Below are positions 60,195-64,000 of a stretch of DNA of 64,000 nucleotides, one piece after another. Position numbers and translations under genes: made by a program. The stretch's first letter is position 1, and each line of letters begins with the position of its first letter. The stretch is from NCBI GenBank assembly GCA_017619375.1, contig JAFZSL010000046.1:1-64000 (forward strand). Direction: 5' to 3'. The notes beneath the pieces were generated by a model. That model ran no database searches, was not told where the DNA came from, and was given only the letters and a program-made list of their open reading frames with translations. Source of the stretch: Prevotella sp. Lineage in GTDB: Bacteria > Bacteroidota > Bacteroidia > Bacteroidales > Bacteroidaceae.

Positions 60195-63089
60195 ATGATG
60201 ACAGAAAGGCTACAGATAGGTTTGAAAAGCATGGGAATGGCAAAACTGATTCTTGAAGATGGCACCGAGTTCTACGGTAGGTCGTTTGGTGCGACACACG
60301 GCGTTTCTGGCGAAGTGGTTTTCAACACAGCCATGACAGGTTATCCCGAGAGTCTGACCGACCCAAGTTATGCAGGACAAATACTTGTGATGACCTATCC
60401 TCTGATTGGCAACTACGGTGTGCCAGACACAGGAGTTGACGACAGTGAGTTGCCATTGCTGATGGAAAGTGAGAAAATCCATGTCAAGGCATTGGTCGTC
60501 GCCGACTATAGCGAGACATATTCACATTGGAATGCCAAAGAGTCGCTGTCGGCATGGTTGAAAAGAGAGCAAGTCCCGGCGATAACAGGAATTGACACCC
60601 GAAGACTGACGAAAATCATCAGGGAACGAGGTGTGATGAGGGGAAGGATTGAGATACTGTCCTCTTCCCTCTCCCACTCTCCTATTGAGACGACAGAGCA
60701 AGAAGACTATGGCCGTGTCAATTGGGTGGCACAAGTGAGTTGCAAGGAGGTCATCACCTATCATCCTTTCGGTGCAAAACGGCATCGCGTAGTCCTGGTC
60801 GATTGCGGCGTAAAAGCAAATATCATCCGCTGCCTACTCCGACGTGGCATCGAAGTGGTGCGCGTGCCATGGGACCATGATTTCAACACCCTCGACTTCG
60901 ATGGATTGTTCCTGGCCAACGGCCCCGGCGACCCAGAACGTTGCGAAAAAACCGTGGAGCATATCAAGACATTCCTGGCCAACGAGCAGGTAAGGCCGTG
61001 CATGGGCATCTGTCTCGGCAACCAATTATTGGCAAAGGCAGCGGGCGCAAAAACCTACAAACTGAAATACGGCCATCGCAGTCACAACCAGCCAGTAAGA
61101 AGAATGGGGACGAACCAGTGTTTCATCACCTCGCAAAATCACGGCTATGCGGTGGACGACTCGACATTGCCCGAAGAATGGGAGCCTCTGTTCGTCAATA
61201 TGAACGACGGTTCCAACGAGGGTATCCGCCACAAGAAAAGGCCATGGATGTCGGCACAGTTTCACCCAGAGGCGTGCTCCGGCCCCGTGGACACGGAGTT
61301 CCTCTTCGACGAGTTTGTGAAAATGTTGGATAAAATAGAACTTATAGATAATATAGAACCTATAGATAATATAGAGTCTATAGGAAATATAGAATCCATA
61401 GGAAAGCTAAAAAAAGTGCTCATCTTGGGAAGCGGTGCCTTGAAAATCGGACAAGCCGGTGAGTTTGATTATAGCGGTGCCCAAGCTCTGAAAGCGATGA
61501 AGGAAGAGGGCATCCACTCCATTCTCATCAACCCGAACATCGCCACGGTACAGACGTCAGAAGGGGTTGCAGACACCGTGTATTTCCAACCCGTACAGGC
61601 CGACTTTGTAGAGCGCATCATCGAGAAAGAACGACCCGACGGCATCCTGCTTTCTTTTGGCGGACAAACAGCCTTGAACTGCGGTGTGGAACTGCATCAT
61701 AGGGGTGTGCTCGACCGCTATGGTGTGAAGGTTCTTGGCACCCCCATACAAGCCATCATAGACACGGAAGACCGCGACCTGTTCGTGCGTCGTCTGGATG
61801 AAATCGGTGTGAAGACCATCAAGAGTGAAGCATGCTGCACCATGGAAGAAGTGAAGAAGGCGGCTGCAGAACTTGGCTACCCCGTCATACTCCGTGCAGC
61901 ATACGCATTAGGCGGCCTTGGCTCAGGCTTCTGCGACAATGAAGGAGAGCTTCTGACACAGGCAGAGGAAGCATTCTCTTTCTCCCCCCAAGTGCTGGTG
62001 GAAAAGTCGCTGAAGGGTTGGAAAGAAATAGAATATGAGGTGGTGCGCGACCGCTACGACAACTGCATCACCGTCTGCAACATGGAAAACCTGGACCCGC
62101 TGGGCATCCATACAGGCGAGAGCATCGTCGTCGCACCAAGCCAGACACTCAGCAATGCAGAATACCACAAACTGCGTGCGCTGGCCATCAAGATCATCCG
62201 CCACATCGGCATAGTGGGCGAGTGCAACGTACAGTACGCCCTCGACCCACAGTCGGAAGACTATCGGGTGATAGAAGTCAATGCCCGCCTATCACGCTCT
62301 TCGGCCCTTGCATCAAAGGCGACAGGCTATCCGCTGGCTTTCGTTGCCGCCAAATTAGGCTTGGGTTACGGCCTCTTCGAGTTGAATAACTCCGTCACAA
62401 AAACCACCAGTGCCTTTTTCGAACCAGCACTTGACTACGTGGTGTGCAAAATCCCCCGCTGGGACCTGACGAAGTTTCAAGGTGTGAAACGACAACTCGG
62501 GTCGTCGATGAAGAGCGTGGGCGAGGTGATGGCCGTAGGCCGCACTTTCGAGGAGGCATTGCAGAAGGGATTGCGCATGATAGGTCAAGGCATGCATGGT
62601 TTTGTGGAAAATCACGAAATCCAAATACCCAACATTGCGACAGCCCTTCACGACCCCACCGACATGCGCATCTTCGTGGTGTCAAAAGCGTTGAAGATAG
62701 GCTACAGCGTTGAGCAGATTCATCAGTTGACAATGATTGACCGTTGGTTCCTGCAAAAACTCAGCCATATCGTCAGCATCGACCAACAATTGAATGAGCA
62801 CTCTTATTTGGCTGACATGGTGACATTCATGGAACCGCTGGAACTCCTCGAACTGATTGAAGAGCCTAAGTTCTCCTCATTGCTTCACAAGGCCAAAACA
62901 TACGGGTTCTCAGACTTCCAAATCGGCCGGGCGATAGGTTTGGAATCATCGATGTCGATGGAAAAAGCCGGCCTTTTGGTACGCTCCTGGCGCAAGGAAC
63001 TTGACATCGTGCCAATTGTCAACCAGATAGACACCCTTGCGGCAGAATATCCCGCCCAAACCAATTACCTATATTTGTCATACCTTTAA
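60195..63089 (+). CDS. carAB: CarA fused to the N-terminal half of CarB (carbamoyl-phosphate synthase)
   Basis: A 964-residue fusion. Residues about 15-378 are CarA, the glutaminase: nucleophile Cys273 in 'CMGICLGNQLLAKAAGA', 'ITSQNHGYAV' and the His-Glu pair in 'QFHPEACSGP'. Residues 381-404 are a linker of eight Ile-x-x triplets. Residues about 406-964 match only the first half of CarB: 'ILGSGALKIGQAGEFDYSG', ATP-grasp ('LRAAYALGGLGSGFCDNEGE' core, 'VEVNARLSRSSALASKATGY'-type block) and the oligomerisation domain ending 'IDTLAAEYPAQTNYLY', after which the stop follows. The second ATP-grasp half and MGS regulatory domain are absent. Similarity in pattern is to the CAD/CPS1-type enzymes. Mets at 60231 and 60237 may be the true start. 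asnB starts 12 bp later. Confidence 0.9.
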   Translation: MMTERLQIGLKSMGMAKLILEDGTEFYGRSFGATHGVSGEVVFNTAMTGYPESLTDPSYAGQILVMTYPLIGNYGVPDTGVDDSELPLLMESEKIHVKALVVADYSETYSHWNAKESLSAWLKREQVPAITGIDTRRLTKIIRERGVMRGRIEILSSSLSHSPIETTEQEDYGRVNWVAQVSCKEVITYHPFGAKRHRVVLVDCGVKANIIRCLLRRGIEVVRVPWDHDFNTLDFDGLFLANGPGDPERCEKTVEHIKTFLANEQVRPCMGICLGNQLLAKAAGAKTYKLKYGHRSHNQPVRRMGTNQCFITSQNHGYAVDDSTLPEEWEPLFVNMNDGSNEGIRHKKRPWMSAQFHPEACSGPVDTEFLFDEFVKMLDKIELIDNIEPIDNIESIGNIESIGKLKKVLILGSGALKIGQAGEFDYSGAQALKAMKEEGIHSILINPNIATVQTSEGVADTVYFQPVQADFVERIIEKERPDGILLSFGGQTALNCGVELHHRGVLDRYGVKVLGTPIQAIIDTEDRDLFVRRLDEIGVKTIKSEACCTMEEVKKAAAELGYPVILRAAYALGGLGSGFCDNEGELLTQAEEAFSFSPQVLVEKSLKGWKEIEYEVVRDRYDNCITVCNMENLDPLGIHTGESIVVAPSQTLSNAEYHKLRALAIKIIRHIGIVGECNVQYALDPQSEDYRVIEVNARLSRSSALASKATGYPLAFVAAKLGLGYGLFELNNSVTKTTSAFFEPALDYVVCKIPRWDLTKFQGVKRQLGSSMKSVGEVMAVGRTFEEALQKGLRMIGQGMHGFVENHEIQIPNIATALHDPTDMRIFVVSKALKIGYSVEQIHQLTMIDRWFLQKLSHIVSIDQQLNEHSYLADMVTFMEPLELLELIEEPKFSSLLHKAKTYGFSDFQIGRAIGLESSMSMEKAGLLVRSWRKELDIVPIVNQIDTLAAEYPAQTNYLYLSYL
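61335..61406 (+). repeat. 9-bp repeats forming the CarA-CarB linker
   Basis: Eight in-frame 9-bp units: ATAGAACTT, ATAGATAAT, ATAGAACCT, ATAGATAAT, ATAGAGTCT, ATAGGAAAT, ATAGAATCC, ATAGGAAAG. Alternate units are more alike, giving an 18-bp super-period. They encode IEL, IDN, IEP, IDN, IES, IGN, IES, IGK. The ATAGAnnCT core matches the noncoding array at 27323-27466. Confidence 0.9.
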
Positions 63090-63101
63090 AAAAATAAGAC
63101 C

Positions 63102-64000
63102 ATGTGTGGAATCGTATCAATATTGAATGTCAAAGAGCAGACCAAAGGATTAAGAGAGAAAGCCTTGCGTATGAGTCAGAAAATCCGTCATCGCGGTCCC
63201 GACTGGAGCGGCATCTACTGTGGAGGCAGTGCCATCCTCGCCCACGAACGATTGAGCATCGTCGACCCGGTAAGTGGCAGTCAGCCATTATTCTCTCCCG
63301 ACCGCAAACAAGTGTTAGCAGTAAACGGTGAGATATACAACCATCAAGAGATTCGTCGACGTCACGCCGGACAGTACGAATTTCAGACTGGTTCAGACTG
63401 CGAGGTCATTCTGCCACTTTACCGAGAGAAGGGCATCGACTTTCTTGAAGAGTTGAGCGGCATCTTCGCCTTTGTGCTCTACGACGAGGAACGCAACGAA
63501 TTCTTGATAGCCCGCGACCCCATCGGCGTGATACCTCTTTACATCGGCTACGACTCTGACGGCACTGTGTATGTCGCCTCCGAACTGAAAGCACTCGAAG
63601 GGCAATGCGAACGATACGAGCCCTTCCTACCCGGTCATTATTACTGGAGCAGAGAACCAGGAATGAAGCGTTATTATTACCGCGACTGGTTTGATTACGA
63701 TGCCGTGAAAGACAATGCAGCCTCAGTGGACGCCATCCATGACGCCTTGGAAGACGCTGTAAAGCGGCAACTGATGTCGGACGTGCCCTACGGCGTGTTG
63801 CTCTCTGGCGGTCTTGACTCCTCTGTCATCTCAGCCATCGCCGAGAAGTATTCGGAGATGCGCATTGAAGACGACTCGAAGACGAAAGCCTATTGGCCCC
63901 GCCTGCACTCCTTTGCCGTGGGGTTGAAAGGAGCGCCCGACTTGGCAAAAGCCAAACTCGTGGCCGATCACATCGGCACCGTCCATCACGAAATCAACTA
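63102..64000 (+). CDS. asnB: Asparagine synthase, glutamine-hydrolysing (partial, cut by window end)
   Basis: The first 299 codons of an AsnB, open to the end of the window. It makes asparagine from aspartate using glutamine and ATP. The Ntn glutaminase begins 'MCGIVSILNV' with nucleophile Cys2 exposed after Met removal, followed by 'RHRGPDWSGIY', 'LAHERLSIVDP', 'VNGEIYNHQEI' and 'GSDCEVILPLY'. The synthetase domain starts near residue 215 with the PP-loop 'VPYGVLLSGGLDSSVISAI'. The gene follows the carAB fusion by 12 bp and is the fifth gene of the rightward nitrogen run. Confidence 0.95.
   Translation, partial: MCGIVSILNVKEQTKGLREKALRMSQKIRHRGPDWSGIYCGGSAILAHERLSIVDPVSGSQPLFSPDRKQVLAVNGEIYNHQEIRRRHAGQYEFQTGSDCEVILPLYREKGIDFLEELSGIFAFVLYDEERNEFLIARDPIGVIPLYIGYDSDGTVYVASELKALEGQCERYEPFLPGHYYWSREPGMKRYYYRDWFDYDAVKDNAASVDAIHDALEDAVKRQLMSDVPYGVLLSGGLDSSVISAIAEKYSEMRIEDDSKTKAYWPRLHSFAVGLKGAPDLAKAKLVADHIGTVHHEIN

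Noticed and set aside
1..64000. Prophage, insertion sequence or integrative element
   Set aside because: No integrase, transposase, phage structural, relaxase or toxin-antitoxin gene is visible; gene content and promoter style are uniform along the window.

Overview
The window looks like chromosomal DNA of a Bacteroidales bacterium, most likely Prevotella or a close Prevotellaceae relative. Evidence: about a dozen promoters fit the Bacteroidetes consensus (TTTG, about 19 nt, TAnnTTTG); there is a type III glutamine synthetase, a MurF-alanine racemase fusion, several families I associate with Bacteroidetes (DUF5687, DUF4199, DUF6452, DUF6048, DUF4105), a C10 (interpain/streptopain-like) protease, and short type IX-like C-terminal tails. 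I see no phage, transposase, CRISPR array or rRNA.

Layout. 0.4-2.5 kb: LolA-like carrier plus a DUF5687 permease. 2.8-10 kb (minus): a secreted carbohydrate-degrading run (SGNH esterase with CBM6, tandem esterase, GH97, type B carboxylesterase) without SusC/SusD. 10.3-13.3 kb (minus): C10 protease and a small membrane protein. 13.4-15.6 kb: GH36 alpha-galactosidase, then tRNA-Val. 15.8-20.2 kb: DUF4199, GT2, DUF6452, DUF6048, ApbE and a Crp-type regulator in one tightly packed run. 20.3-24.5 kb: M3 peptidase, dCMP deaminase, S41 protease. 24.5-27.2 kb: DciA-like/RecF diverging from a TPR protein and RibH. 27.6-33.4 kb (minus): ExuT-like transporter, MurF-Alr, a 5'-nucleotidase-like protein and a beta-grasp mini-protein. 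33.7-36.4 kb (minus): lutABC. 36.6-42.0 kb: DUF4105, SecA, ABC ATPase. 42.1-44.0 kb (minus): GH2 with a beta-glucuronidase motif.

44.4-64 kb is a divergent nitrogen-assimilation region. Leftward from a shared 310-bp control region run gltB, gltD, dapF, dapL and glnN (GS-III); rightward run amt, pyrG, purF, a carA-carB fusion and asnB (cut by the window end). Ammonium import, GS/GOGAT and the main glutamine-amide consumers (CTP, phosphoribosylamine, carbamoyl phosphate, asparagine) are thus together, with two diaminopimelate genes inside the glt run.

The most unusual locus is the carbamoyl-phosphate synthase. CarA is fused in frame to only the first half of CarB, and the linker is made of eight 9-bp repeats of a type that also forms a 16-copy noncoding array at 27.3 kb. 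The protein stops exactly where the second synthetase half would start, and asnB begins 12 bp later. Other patterns worth attention are a palindromic, promoter-carrying element present twice (near 0 and 36.5 kb), several short-period tandem repeats between genes, an element shared by two gaps of the glt/dap/glnN run, and repeated motifs in the gltB/amt control region.
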